This document shows positions 43,919 through 54,909 of a stretch of 64,000 nt of DNA, piece by piece. Where the stretch lies: assembly GCA_004565275.1 (NCBI GenBank), contig SDOX01000002.1:442884-506883 (forward strand), read 5' to 3'. The notes beneath the pieces were generated by a model, which saw nothing but the letters and a program-made list of their open reading frames with translations, made no database searches and was not told the origin of the DNA. How positions within the stretch are numbered: the stretch's first letter is position 1; every line of letters starts with the position of its first letter. A program made the position numbers and the translations under genes. Source of the stretch: Nannochloropsis salina CCMP1776 (Eukaryota > Sar > Eustigmatophyceae > Eustigmatales > Monodopsidaceae).

Positions 43919-44611
43919 CTACAAGACAAGGGATGCGACTTTAACCATCCTGAATGTGCCGACCGTGACGACCACGGGCGCGGATCCGTCCTCTGGGGGG
44001 GCTGCGTCCCTGTTCCGCTGGATTGTCCCCTCGATAACGTCCATGGAGCCGTCCTTGAAGGTTCCTGAGTAAAAAGAGACCGACGGCATGTGATCCACGC
44101 TCTCATACTCGTCGAAGTCGATTCCTACCTCTTTTCGGTTGATGCGAAACCGGATCATGGGCGCGGAATAAACATCCTTCAAGTTCGTCCACTGCCAGCC
44201 CATTCCGAAGGCGCACGTGTCCTCCTTTGTAAGCATCAAGCCATTGTACATGTCCAGAAACAAGTCCTCCTCAAATCTCGAATATGTAGGTTTGAGTTTC
44301 TTCCCGTACTTAGCCAAGTCAGCCGCCGGTGGCCGGTCGATGGATTCCTCCTCAAGGCGCCATCGACCCCAGACCTTCTCGTCCAGCTGGCGCTCTTTCT
44401 CGGTCTTGGGCGGTTGCTTGGAACGTGAGGTGGATAGAAAAGCAAGACGGAGTTTCCGCCTATTAGGATCGAGGGGTTCTCCGCTGTAGAGTTCTTCGAT
44501 AGATCCTCGCATCCGTGTGGTGGTGCGGTAGGCGGGGCTTATGTCTCGGGCCCGGCCAGTAAAAGCATTAGTGCTGCTCATCAACAGTACGAGCACGGGC
44601 GCCAACAGCAT
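43919..44611 (-). CDS. Plastid-targeted protein of unknown function
   Basis: A single exon, 230 residues from the ATG at 44611; the frame is open a little further upstream but without an ATG. Residues 1-16 are a hydrophobic signal peptide ending STNAF-TGRA, the A-F plastid cleavage context, followed by a Thr/Arg-rich transit-like stretch. The mature part has a charged helix with KTEKERQLDEKVWGRW, then an alpha/beta region with FEEDLFLDMYNGL, GMGWQWTNLKDVYSAPMIRFRIN and beta strands ending in GTFRMVKVASLVL. The beta-rich second half could be a lipocalin-like or barrel fold, but this is a guess. I do not recognise the family; a stromal or thylakoid lumen protein specific to algae is likely. Divergent from the kinesin gene. 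Confidence 0.75.
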   Translation of the reverse strand: MLLAPVLVLLMSSTNAFTGRARDISPAYRTTTRMRGSIEELYSGEPLDPNRRKLRLAFLSTSRSKQPPKTEKERQLDEKVWGRWRLEEESIDRPPAADLAKYGKKLKPTYSRFEEDLFLDMYNGLMLTKEDTCAFGMGWQWTNLKDVYSAPMIRFRINRKEVGIDFDEYESVDHMPSVSFYSGTFKDGSMDVIEGTIQRNRDAAPPEDGSAPVVVTVGTFRMVKVASLVL

Positions 44612-45595
44612 GGTGAAACTATTAGAGACCAGGGCCACACGCTTGATTAATGATCACAGCAGACGGAGATGGTAGGATAAGGGCAAGCTCTGCAAAGGAA
44701 GTTGGTACTTTCTGTTACCCTGCTCGTCCAAATTCGGGGCCTGAGCGTTGGAGACAGAAACGAAGAGATTTTGAGTAAGTCCATAAGCAGAGACATTGGC
44801 ATAATATTTCATAAGATAAAGGCCTTTTTGGATCAAATCCATGGTCATCTCTTATGACTTCGTGGTGTCGGCCAGCCTATTTCATGATTACCCTTCGAAA
44901 CATTACGACTTGAAAAAGGGCGGCGCCGGCACTTAAAAAAACAAAAAAGCGGTTTCAGGCACCCAATATTCTCGTTTCTCAGCACTTTCTCATATGTGGC
45001 CGTCAAAAATTTACAAACGTTGATGACGCCTCTACCGCGTTACTCTGTTCTTTCGATCGCGCTGCGGCGAGTCTGACCGCGACGGAAGGCCCCAGAGACT
45101 ACTTACACCAACGTCCCCGCGAAATTAGCCGATATGGCGCGTGCCAGAGTGCGCTCCAAATTGTCACCAACTATCGACGTCACAGACTTAGGTCCGGAGG
45201 CTTCCAGGGTCGCTTCACTCCGACAGCGACCAGGGTCTGTCAGTCGGCTTTTAAAGCTCGCTGGGAACAACAGAATTGATGCCTCGCTGATTGACGTTTA
45301 CGGAGGCCCCATTAAATATGCCCACCACAACGTGCGCCGCACAAGCAGGCAGAGCGCCGTTTTGAGCATGACATCGAGAAAAATTCGGTGTGATACATAG
45401 TGGCGGTCTTAAGTGTCTGTGCGCGATTTTGCATGTCTCTTGTCCGCAAATTCGTTCCATCCTTGATGGTTGCTCGCCAAACCTCTTGCTTTCACACCCG
45501 CCTCTCACCCTCACTCGCCCGCCTTCTCTTGTTTGCCTTGATATTGAACCTCGACCATGCGACAACAATTATAATAATAGGCCCAAATCTTGTCG
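44612..45595. promoter_or_regulatory. Divergent promoter region, two small ORFs
   Basis: 984 bases between the starts of the plastid protein (-) and kinesin (+). Two ATG-started frames lie inside: 44654-44848 (-, 64 residues) and 45134-45400 (+, 88 residues, basic). Neither resembles a known protein; they could be leader ORFs. AT-rich at 44.9 kb. Confidence 0.35.
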
Positions 45596-48500
45596 ATGAT
45601 GGAGACCAAGGTCCGTGTTGGGGTGCGGGTGAGGCCGTTGCTCCCTAGCGAAAAAGCGGTGGGCTCGGAGATGGTCATAAAATACCCTGGGACTAACAAC
45701 ACTCAGATCGGAATGGGTGAGCGGGCTTTTACCTACGATCACGTCTTTCGACCCGAGGTGGACCAGTTTTCTCTATATGGTATGTCAGTGAAGCCTATGC
45801 TGAAGCCGTTTCTGGACGGATACAACGTGACGGTCATCGCGTACGGCCAGACCGGCAGCGGCAAGACTTACACCATGGGGTCGGAGGTAGCTTACGCCGG
45901 AGGCGATCGTTGCAATCATGCCGAGAAAAGTGAAAGCTCTCCCGTTGGCTTAATTCCGCGTTTTGTGGATGACCTTTTCGTGCATCTCGACGAAGAGCAA
46001 CGCCAAAGATCTCAGCAGCAGCAGGCGAGGAACGCTGTCGTGTCCGCCTCCTTTCTCGAGATCTATGGGGAAGACGTGTACGACCTGCTGGACGACTCAG
46101 CCGACGGCCGAGGCCGACCATCGTTGCCCATTCGCGAAGATGCGAACGCGGGCGTGCTTGTGTCAGGACTGAAGGATATGGTGGTGCATTCCCGCGACGA
46201 GGCCCTCCAGGTCTTGCGGAAGGGGACTTTGAATAGGACGACCGCTGCCACGCTGATGAACGTCGTCTCGAGTCGTTCTCATGCCGTTTTCACAGTAACG
46301 ATGCAGCAGATCCTGAAACCTGATAGTGGAAGCGGGGACAGGGAGGATCTGGGAGGCCTTAAGGATGGAGCCGAGGAAGGAGAAGAGGAGGGCCAAGTGG
46401 TCATGTCCAAATTAACCTTCGTGGATCTGGCGGGCAGCGAGCGGTTGAAACGGACGGGCGCCGAGGGGGAGCGCCGGCGGGAGGGCATTCAGATCAATGT
46501 GGGGCTCCTGGCGCTGGGCAGCGTCATCAACGCCTTGGCGGACGAGGAGCGTTTGGTGAAAGGGAAGAAGGCGGTCCACGTGCCCTACCGGCAGTCCAAG
46601 CTGACACGCCTCCTGCAGGACGCCCTGGGGGGGAACAGCCAGACCTTGTTCCTGGCTTGCGTCTCCCCGGCAGCCATCAATGCCAGCGAGACCCTTTCCA
46701 CGCTCTACTATGCCAACCGGGCCCGCAACATCCGGAACAAGCCCGTCAAAAACACGGACTCGACCAAGGAGGAGCTGCGCTGCCTGCGACAGACAGCTCG
46801 TTTTCTGAAGGCGGAGGTCGTCCGTCGTGTCTTCCTGGCCAATCCGGTGGACGAGGTGCCGGTCGAGAGCGGGCAGGGAGGGACTGAAAAGCGCTGCACA
46901 AGCCCCGTCACTGCCTCGAAGGCGCACACGTCGGATGTGGAACTGATGGAGCGGTCAGACGTGAAAGCCTTCCTCCGCGCCTTGGGCAGCAGGTTGGACG
47001 CACACCTGCGGCGAGTCGGCATCGAGGGTGTTGATGGGCCTGCACTGCTCCTCAAGCCCTTCGCCCCCGCCACCCCGGGAGCAAGCCGACACGGTGCCGA
47101 GCACGATACTTCGCGTGCCCTTCCAAATTTCGCTCCCTCGGTCGCAGCGGCTGCGAATCGTAACGCATTGCCTCCGTGCGATAGTCCTCCGCGTGCATGC
47201 ATCACCCGAGACATGGGAACTCACTTAGATTTCGATTCGGCAGGCACAGCAGCTGCGGCAGCAGCTACAGCCGCGGCGAGCAAGGACGCTGACAGGGAAG
47301 ATGATGGGCCGCTTTCTTTGCCGGCAGCTGCGTCAACCGCTGGGGGAGCCTCGTCCATTTGTGCCGAGGCCATTGAGGGAGATCCAGACAAGGAGTTGAT
47401 GATACTGAAAAAGCTACAGGAGCTGCAACAGCACGAGGCGGCGATGGGGGCGGATGAGGAGCATGGAAGGGAGGCTCTAGCCACGGTAGAGGGAGAGCTG
47501 GAGCAGAAAGAGAGCCTGTTGGAACAGCTTCGCCAAACACTGCAGGGCTACCACGGCATGCGTGGACGTTATGAGAGGTTGATCAAAGACGTGGAGGCAC
47601 TAGAATTGGAAAAGGAGGCTCTTCATTTTCAGCTTGAGCAAACTTTGGCGGCCGAAGAGAAACAGCAAGAGCGTCAAGAACGACAGAATCAGAGAGGGGG
47701 CAACCCCGAGCAAGACCATAAGGCAGGTGCTGCTTCCGCGGCGTCAGCTGCCACAGCCACAGCGCTTCGGGAGAAACTTAAGGGGGTGGAGGCTCAGTTA
47801 GACAGGTTAAAGGTGCAAAAAAAACAGCAGGACAATCTACAACGGCTGGCAGAGAGACAGAAGCAGGAGCTTCTCACTTTGGAGGACAGTCTTAGCAAGC
47901 TGAAAAATGTGCGTGCAGGACTCATAAAAAAACAAAGAGAGTCCGCAAAGCAGCACGAAGTTCTGATTCAAGCAAAGCGCCGGGAAATGGAGGCACTACG
48001 AAAGGCGGACAGGACGCTGCAGAAAAAAATGGGCCGATTGCAACTGGAAAACAGAGGTGCGAAGGTGCTACTAGATAGAAAAGAGAACTGCATTCGTACC
48101 CTTCGACAAAAAGCGGTCACTGCCGAAACTCATGTGTTGCGTCTTCTGCAGCTCCAGAATAGGAATCGAGAGAGCTTGCAGTACCGCCGAAGCACGGTAG
48201 CTCGCCGGGGGGCTGCCTTTCAAAAGAAAGGAAAAGTTGAACCTGTTTGTGATTCGAGAAATGGCAAGGACGGTACTGGGATAGCAGGGGAGAAGGTTGA
48301 CGCTGCTTATTTTCTAATAGAAAAGGTCGTAGAGGAGCGACTGAGCGAGCTGGAGGCGCGGCGGATGCTTGAACTGAAAACTGAAGACTATGAAAAGCTG
48401 GTCCACGAGCTCCGAAGCCAGGCACAGGTGCTCGAGTCACTAAGAGCTGAAGAGGACGGCGGTGCCTCCGATGAGAAGGGAAGCGGAAAGCTTGGTGAGA

Positions 48501-51500
48501 CAATCCAGGAGGCCGAGGCCAGGCTTGAGGGGCTTGACATGGAGATGGAGCTCTGCGCAGCAGCCATAAGTGACTTCCAGGCTCGCTTTGACGCCCACGC
48601 TTTAAAAAGTGCTGGTGGCACTGGTGATAAAATGAATAGAGGAAAGAAGGCGTCCTCACTCCCTTCTTCGTTGAAAGCCGGTGTAAGTGAGGAAGCAGCG
48701 CTTAAAGCAGTCTCCGAACTCGGTCCTGCGGAGACCAAGGTACTCTTGTCAGGTCTGATGGAGGGCATTGTGGAAGCCCGGGCAAAAGTATGGGAACTTG
48801 AAAGCGACATCCAAAAGAAGGGCTGCGTGGAAGAGGAATTGCGTATAGACAGGGATACTTTGAAGCGCCGGCTGTCGGAGTCTGCCCGGGGTTTTGAGAA
48901 AAAGGTGATGGACCTCCAGTGTCAGCACCAGCAGGACCTCATGACCTTGGTGAGGAGCGGAGTGGGCGTTGGCTCTTCGAGTACATCCATGATGCCGGCT
49001 AGCGGACTTGGGGAAAATGTAGATACCTGGAGAGGTGATTCGACCACATCCGACGATAGAGACAACGTAATTGTCAATGTGGAAGGCGTGCGCGACCAGA
49101 ACGAATCAAGAGGCGGAGAGGCCGCGGACGAGCAGGAGGAAGGAGGGGATTGCTATGATAAGGCCGATCAGGTCATTAAACGGCAGCTTGAGGCTTTGGT
49201 AATCCAAAGTTACAATCTAGAAGATCAATGTAAAACAGTGACTCGCGCTTTCGAAGAGGAGAAGGCAAAACGGGTAGTACTCGAGCGCGAAGCTAAAACA
49301 GCGCGCAGGGAGGCGCGCGAGCTTCGGGAGGCCCTTGAGGCATTACGGAGGGCGCAAGATCTAAGCAAAGAGCAAAAGGAGGAAGGTGGCATCATGGAAG
49401 AGTTGCTATCTGCATGGGCGGAGCTGGGAGTGTCAGCCGAGCGACGTCGAAGCCTGCTCGACAAGGTCTCAGAGGCTCCTTCCACAGCGTGTCACAAATT
49501 ACTCGAGGAGGCCCGGAGCCAGCGCGTGGAGGTGACGGGCCGGGTGGCCCAATTGAATACCGAGTTGGATATCATGTCCAGAATGTTGGGCATCGAGAGT
49601 CCTGGAAATGAGATGGAGGTGGACGGATCCGACGATGTCAGCAACGAAGCACAAACCGAAGATGCGTTGAGCACGCTCAGAGAAAAGCTGGAAGCGCGCC
49701 ATTCAAACATCAAGGCGATCCTGCAGAATCGTTTGCAAGAAGTTAGACGACTAATGCAAGAAGCTGAACATTTGCAGCGCATCTTGGGAGGGCAATCAGG
49801 CGAGGCCTTGAAAGAAATGATGGTGCTTGGGAGTCTGCTGTCGGCCTCCGCAAATACCTATGAGAGAACTATTTCAGGAGCAGGAGATGATCAAGATTTT
49901 TTTGACGTATCGAACGTGTTGAAAGAAGCGACAGAGAGGTGCCGGGCATCGGAATATGTAGCACTATCACTGAGCGAGAGTACACTGCACGACTGGGAGG
50001 GAGAGATCAAGGCTTTGCGTCGGGCGCGCTCGGCGATGGTTGTGGAGTTGCAAGGCCTTCTCGAACAGGGTCACGGAGCCTCTTCCCTCATGAAATTGAG
50101 TGAGGAGGGACTGAAAGAGATAATGCGGGCCACTGTTGAGCAAGTGCAGCAGGAGTCCTCGCGAACAACTCCGTCGGGCCCTTGCACCGCAACTTCAGGC
50201 GTCGAAGAGAGACCAACGTCCCGCCAGTGCAGCAGCACCATCATAATCGAGCCCGCAACGGTTTCATGGGATAATCCTACGCTGTGCAAGATGATCGAGA
50301 TAATGACATCGGGCGATGGAGGGGCCACAGTCGCTGGGCTCTGGGCCGCAGAGGAGCAGAACACACCGCTTGCCGACGCCATTCCTCTAGCCCGCTTTTT
50401 GGTGCAAATGTTGGTGAAATGCTGGAGCCGGCGGCGGGAGCTCCTTGTTCTCTGCTGGTGCGCTGCAGATAGGCTCAACAACTACTTGATCGAAACCTCG
50501 TTGGGGCCCGTCGCAACGGCCGTCATCAATGCACTACCACAGATGCAGGGCGAGCAGGGAGAGAGTCAGGATGGGGGTATAACGGCAGAGGAAGCCGAGA
50601 CTTTTCTCAAGGGGTTGGACGTCCTGCTTGCAGAGGTGGCGAAGCAGACGTGCTCGGCAGCGGCCACGCTGCAAGAGCTTTGGCAGCTCTTGAGGATCCC
50701 AACTGAAAACCGAAAGACCGATTTAATCCATTCGCAGCTTATCCCTCGAGATGTCACAGATATGGCAATAGGTGTGACGCCCGTGCCATTAAAAATCCAG
50801 CAAGACTTCGAGGCTTTCACTGTAGACCAGAAACGGAGAGAGGAGCTGGCAAAGGCCTTCAGACGCCTGGAGGTGGATCTAGAGCGAACATCTGTCAGTG
50901 CGGATGGTCGACCTGAGGTGGAGAAATGGATTGGGGATGCCATTGAGCGCATGGGCCGGCAGATTCATAGTTTGAAAGCGAAATTTGCAACATTGAGCAT
51001 CCAGTGCCAAGAGATATGTTTGCTCCAAAAACGGCAGCGACGACAAGAAGATATCTTGAGACTGAATGATGAGATAATCAATCTAGAGTGCGAAGCTCGG
51101 CGCTTTGAAGCAGAAGCCAGTGACAGCAACCGGCTGGTGGATCGCAAATCAAATTCCGCACGCTTGCTGAAGGAAGAAAGGTTCAGGAAGGACAGTAAAA
51201 CCCGCTTTGCTAGACTGCTAGAGCGGCTGCGGCAGGAGTTAGAGGAATGGCAGGCCAAAGAGGGCTCGCCGTTTGACCCCAGCTTACTCGGAGAGGACCT
51301 TCAACGGGCGTTGTCCCATTCAATAGAGTTAGGAGGCCGTAACTGGGTAGAAGGGCGCACTGGGCTCATGCACCTGCACATGAGCCAGCCGAAAAGCCGG
51401 AATTCTTCCCCCAATCAACTGTCCCCACCTCCAATTGTTGAGGACGAGGGAGCAGCTGCCCTTACCGATGAAATACCGGCACCGTCGATTCTGAATAATC

Positions 51501-51883
51501 GCGACCCTTTCGCCCGTGTCTTGCCACCAACTTCTGCTGAAAGCATAGATTCGGCAGCCATAGAGCCAAACAGGTCAATTACTGTCTCTTTGCCCGCTGC
51601 ACTCGCAATCAACACCAGGACAGCTACCGCTGGGGGCGGGCTGTTGGGTATTAATCGCCTTACTGGCGTTGGTGCCTCAGTAAGCGATTTGCTTGTTCGT
51701 GGAAAGCACATCCAACAATCAATTCCGAATCCTTCGGCTGAGCGGATTAGCCTCAAGAAAAGTGGGAAAGAAGGGATTGAAACCAGCCGCAATCGCACCA
51801 CAAGCAGCACCACCGATGAAACAACCACAATGGGTTATTCCACGAATGCTGCGTGCTGCAATAGAGGAGGTGCAAAAAAGTAA
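45596..51883 (+). CDS. Kinesin-4 family motor protein (KIF4/KIF21 type)
   Basis: A single 6.3 kb exon, 2,095 residues from the first ATG at 45596. The N-terminal motor covers about 1-390: VRVRPLLP, the P-loop AYGQTGSGKT (82-91), switch I SSRSH, switch II DLAGSERLKRTGAEGERRREGI, then PYRQSKLTRLLQDALGGNS and the neck junction YYANRARNIRNKP. The combination with KRTGAEG and RNIRNKPV is that of kinesin-4, plus-end-directed motors that limit microtubule length on chromosomes, the spindle midzone or in cilia. Low-complexity inserts (Gly/Glu) lie within the motor after QQILKP. From about residue 600 on there are several long coiled coils broken by acidic and Ser-rich linkers, and the end is basic and disordered. 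A C-terminal Cys-rich or WD40 cargo domain is not seen. Confidence 0.93.
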   Translation: MMETKVRVGVRVRPLLPSEKAVGSEMVIKYPGTNNTQIGMGERAFTYDHVFRPEVDQFSLYGMSVKPMLKPFLDGYNVTVIAYGQTGSGKTYTMGSEVAYAGGDRCNHAEKSESSPVGLIPRFVDDLFVHLDEEQRQRSQQQQARNAVVSASFLEIYGEDVYDLLDDSADGRGRPSLPIREDANAGVLVSGLKDMVVHSRDEALQVLRKGTLNRTTAATLMNVVSSRSHAVFTVTMQQILKPDSGSGDREDLGGLKDGAEEGEEEGQVVMSKLTFVDLAGSERLKRTGAEGERRREGIQINVGLLALGSVINALADEERLVKGKKAVHVPYRQSKLTRLLQDALGGNSQTLFLACVSPAAINASETLSTLYYANRARNIRNKPVKNTDSTKEELRCLRQTARFLKAEVVRRVFLANPVDEVPVESGQGGTEKRCTSPVTASKAHTSDVELMERSDVKAFLRALGSRLDAHLRRVGIEGVDGPALLLKPFAPATPGASRHGAEHDTSRALPNFAPSVAAAANRNALPPCDSPPRACITRDMGTHLDFDSAGTAAAAAATAAASKDADREDDGPLSLPAAASTAGGASSICAEAIEGDPDKELMILKKLQELQQHEAAMGADEEHGREALATVEGELEQKESLLEQLRQTLQGYHGMRGRYERLIKDVEALELEKEALHFQLEQTLAAEEKQQERQERQNQRGGNPEQDHKAGAASAASAATATALREKLKGVEAQLDRLKVQKKQQDNLQRLAERQKQELLTLEDSLSKLKNVRAGLIKKQRESAKQHEVLIQAKRREMEALRKADRTLQKKMGRLQLENRGAKVLLDRKENCIRTLRQKAVTAETHVLRLLQLQNRNRESLQYRRSTVARRGAAFQKKGKVEPVCDSRNGKDGTGIAGEKVDAAYFLIEKVVEERLSELEARRMLELKTEDYEKLVHELRSQAQVLESLRAEEDGGASDEKGSGKLGETIQEAEARLEGLDMEMELCAAAISDFQARFDAHALKSAGGTGDKMNRGKKASSLPSSLKAGVSEEAALKAVSELGPAETKVLLSGLMEGIVEARAKVWELESDIQKKGCVEEELRIDRDTLKRRLSESARGFEKKVMDLQCQHQQDLMTLVRSGVGVGSSSTSMMPASGLGENVDTWRGDSTTSDDRDNVIVNVEGVRDQNESRGGEAADEQEEGGDCYDKADQVIKRQLEALVIQSYNLEDQCKTVTRAFEEEKAKRVVLEREAKTARREARELREALEALRRAQDLSKEQKEEGGIMEELLSAWAELGVSAERRRSLLDKVSEAPSTACHKLLEEARSQRVEVTGRVAQLNTELDIMSRMLGIESPGNEMEVDGSDDVSNEAQTEDALSTLREKLEARHSNIKAILQNRLQEVRRLMQEAEHLQRILGGQSGEALKEMMVLGSLLSASANTYERTISGAGDDQDFFDVSNVLKEATERCRASEYVALSLSESTLHDWEGEIKALRRARSAMVVELQGLLEQGHGASSLMKLSEEGLKEIMRATVEQVQQESSRTTPSGPCTATSGVEERPTSRQCSSTIIIEPATVSWDNPTLCKMIEIMTSGDGGATVAGLWAAEEQNTPLADAIPLARFLVQMLVKCWSRRRELLVLCWCAADRLNNYLIETSLGPVATAVINALPQMQGEQGESQDGGITAEEAETFLKGLDVLLAEVAKQTCSAAATLQELWQLLRIPTENRKTDLIHSQLIPRDVTDMAIGVTPVPLKIQQDFEAFTVDQKRREELAKAFRRLEVDLERTSVSADGRPEVEKWIGDAIERMGRQIHSLKAKFATLSIQCQEICLLQKRQRRQEDILRLNDEIINLECEARRFEAEASDSNRLVDRKSNSARLLKEERFRKDSKTRFARLLERLRQELEEWQAKEGSPFDPSLLGEDLQRALSHSIELGGRNWVEGRTGLMHLHMSQPKSRNSSPNQLSPPPIVEDEGAAALTDEIPAPSILNNRDPFARVLPPTSAESIDSAAIEPNRSITVSLPAALAINTRTATAGGGLLGINRLTGVGASVSDLLVRGKHIQQSIPNPSAERISLKKSGKEGIETSRNRTTSSTTDETTTMGYSTNAACCNRGGAKK

Positions 51884-52670
51884 GAAATTTGACATGAGTA
51901 TGAGAGATGGTACATATAACTGTGCGCAACAAAAAAGTAAAAGAATAAAAATGACCGATGCACTTGGCTTGTTCGTTTTGATATTCATGCTTTTTCTTTG
52001 CGCACTTTTTAACAACGTTACAGAAAAATGATGTCACCATAACCAGAGAGGTGATACCTCGAGAGCTCGTTAGCACGACATTTTCGGCGTCAACAAGAGA
52101 TTTAATGCGCTGTGCAAAGAATTTAAAGCTATTTTCATAACTTTCATGAGAATTTTCGCATACTCATCCATTTTAAGCGAAGGAGTTCTCAAATATTACG
52201 TCAAGAAAGTGGAAAAAAATAACCTCCTATAGCTCCCTAAGCAGTTTGTAAGAAGACGGCCGACCGACAACTACAATAGCCAGTAAGGCTGATGCAAGCC
52301 AAGTAACATCAAAAACTAGTGAAATTCTGTCATGGGCCTGCTCGCCCTTTATCTTTTTATCGAGAGACGAAAAGCACCGCAACGCCCCCCACTCCGGGCG
52401 GGTTTTCTCCTTCCTGCATCGCGGGCCGTCAGAGACAGCGTGCTACGATGACGTGTGCTTGTCGCCCTGGACAAGGCTTTCCTTCACAGCTGCCAGGGGC
52501 ATGGCCCCGATGGTCTCCACGTACGATACCTCTTATGTGAATGCTTAGAAACATATGTGGCACGCTGATGTACAACGTAGCATAGCTGGGGAACTTGGGT
52601 CTATTTTTTGGCCTAACTGCGTCACGCCACAGCTCATTTTCGCACACATTACCACGCACAGTGCCCAAGA
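51884..52670. other. Intergenic, AT-rich
   Basis: Between kinesin and the secreted protein gene on the same strand. AT-rich to about 52.3 kb, then mixed. No coding signal recognised. Confidence 0.4.
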
Positions 52671-54529
52671 ATGACCAAAGCGACGATCCTCGTTTTGCTT
52701 TCACTCCTTTTGAGCGGCAATGCGAGTGTTACAGCGGCTAGATCTTCGGGCTATGGTGCGATGGACGCTAAGGATTCCATAATTCAGACAGTAGCGTCAG
52801 AGGAGGATGGAATCGTCTGCGATACCACGGGTGCGAAGCGTCATAAAGTCCTTGCGCAAGCGCTAGGAACGTTATTCGATCAATATGAGATCCATGAGGG
52901 TAATCTTTCTTTCCATATGGGAGGCAATCCTGCCGGTAAATACGGAGTTGTCAAATTCGACGATGCCCTGATCCCCACAGCTCTCAAGCGGGCGGCCAAG
53001 GCCACGGCTGGCTTTCCGGTTCCCATAGAGGTCTCCTTCCTCATGGGACCACAAGACGCTGTATTTTGGTATGGATGTACGCCACCACCTACGCGATATT
53101 TCTCTATCCGCTCTTACCTGGCGTACCGGTTCCCAGGTGAGGGCCGCAACATCAGTGGGTACATGCCGGGCGCCGAGTTGGGGGACCCCGTGAACAATGC
53201 CGTGATCCGAACGACCGGCGGGCCCACGGATCCTTTCGGGAAGACCACCCTCTTTGTTTCTACTGGGGACAAGGTCGCGTTTCATCGAGTGCGCGAGGCC
53301 TTCGCGCAGGCGGGGTTGCCCGGGGAGGCGGCGAACCTCGACGTGCTGCCCTCGGAGCTCGTTCGCTTCCGGGACACGACCCTTCCATGGGCCGTCGACC
53401 GCAGCGATACCATTGCTTGGCAGTTCCGCGTCAACGAATTTATTAACCCGGCGGAAGGCGCCGCATACCTGGACAAGGCCTGGCCGGTCTTCTTGCTGCG
53501 AGCCAAACCGAGCGAGGGCGGGCGGGGAGACGGGGGCGTCGCGCCAGCCATGCCGCTTACGGCCCCGCCTCTGAAAACGCGAGGGACAGGGGAGAGCGAG
53601 GAATGGCTCAGGTCGGCGTTGGAAAAGCTGGTGGAGGCCGTGAAGACACGCATGGAGGTGGACCGAGGACTGGTTCTGACGCATTCCTTCCCCCTCGCCC
53701 CCTGCATGCCGGACGCGATCCGCTGCATCTCGGACTTGGACTACTGCCCCGTTGCCATGCCTATTCCTCAGTGGAACCTCACCGCCTGCAACCCCACGTG
53801 TGACTGGTTCACTCGGGACTCTCTGTACTCCACGCCGCCCGCCGACTCGGACTTCATCAACTTCATGATCCCCAGGGACAGGATCCTCATCGTCGTGGGA
53901 GTCAATCACGCGCTGCTCGGCAAAGCGGCTTTTACCAACTTTCTGGTCACGGGCATCAGGAATCCTGAGCGCCCGGGGCACACTCCGAATTTCAGCAGCA
54001 GCCATCTGGCTGGCTCTGGTCAGTATTATTTGCCGGGAGTGCGGCCCGAGAGCGACTTCTTGTACGCCCAGGAGCTGTCCCGGGACTGTGGCTTTCCGCC
54101 CCGGCCGTTCTGTGAGCTAGTCACGGAGGACAACATCGCCTACGACGAATACCTCTTCTTTGCCGAGCGAGTAAGGACGCATAGAAGTCGGTCACCGTTT
54201 CGGGGAAAGGAGGGGGGATCAGGTGCGTGATTGCTAGCATTCTCACGCTCTGCCTGTTCACGGAATCATTCACTTCACAGGCATACTTGGAGATGCAGAC
54301 CACGGTGGGACCCAGCCCTGACGAGGTCATCTCCCCCTTCATCCTGGCCTTCGACCCCGCTGCAGACCCTCTTCTCACTGCCGTCGACGTCCCTGAACCG
54401 AGAGTAAAGCCCGAGGGGGGAATGGGGACGGGGAGAAGGCATGGAGCGGCAGCGACATTGCGGGGACAGAGGTTGTCTTCCATGATGGCGGAGAACGGTG
54501 ACAAGGAAGGAGGTACTGCCGAACAATAG
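52671..54529 (+). CDS. Secreted or lumenal protein of unknown function, 582 residues
   Basis: Two exons, 52671-54170 and 54281-54529, phase 0. Skipping the splice would end the frame 20 codons into the intron, while the joined reading FFAERAYLEMQTTVG is smooth. A signal peptide covers residues 1-22. The mature protein has several Cys, N-glycosylation sequons (NLS, NIS, NLT) and long conserved-looking stretches such as MGPQDAVFWYGCTPPPTRYFS, TGDKVAFHRVREAF, CPVAMPIPQWNL and RILIVVGVNHALLGKAAF. The C-terminal 60 residues are low complexity. There is no transmembrane helix after the signal. I do not recognise the family. The mix of aromatic residues and Cys fits a soluble enzyme of the secretory route or vacuole, but no catalytic motif could be named. 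Confidence 0.75.
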
Positions 54530-54909
54530 ACCAACGATGTATAAAGCAGAGGCATGAATGTAAACTAATTAAAGAATGCCGGGTATTGTGGGCGTCGGTG
54601 GGGTCGATTTTGCGAGATTTTGTTGTTGCCTCGCAAACCTGAAAGTAAAAGACAAGGAGCTTGAGGGTGAAGTAGGGTTGGCATGTTGCTTGAACCGACA
54701 AAATTGAGAACGTTTCAGGCTTGGCCTAGGGCTCTAGCACGATGTCATCATTTTCGATATACAGGAGAAACAAAGCGGCGAGCTGTTGTTTATTCTTTTC
54801 GCTCGCACCCGTTCCCCTCGTATGCCATTCATCTGTCGCTTCTCTACATGCCAATATCTGCACTCGACCGCGCTACATGTATGTTTCATGAGTAGCTTCT
54901 TGTCGCAGC
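54530..54909. other. Intergenic between convergent genes
   Basis: 380 bases of shared 3' flank of the secreted protein gene (+) and the ArfGAP gene (-). No gene seen. Confidence 0.45.

Noticed and set aside
44654-44848. 64-codon minus-strand ORF with ATG
   Set aside because: Lies in the leader of the plastid protein gene, no similarity; kept only as a possible upstream ORF.
52872-54005. 377-codon minus-strand frame over the secreted protein
   Set aside because: Composition is Arg/Val/Gly-rich and unlike a protein; the plus strand has signal peptide and splice support.
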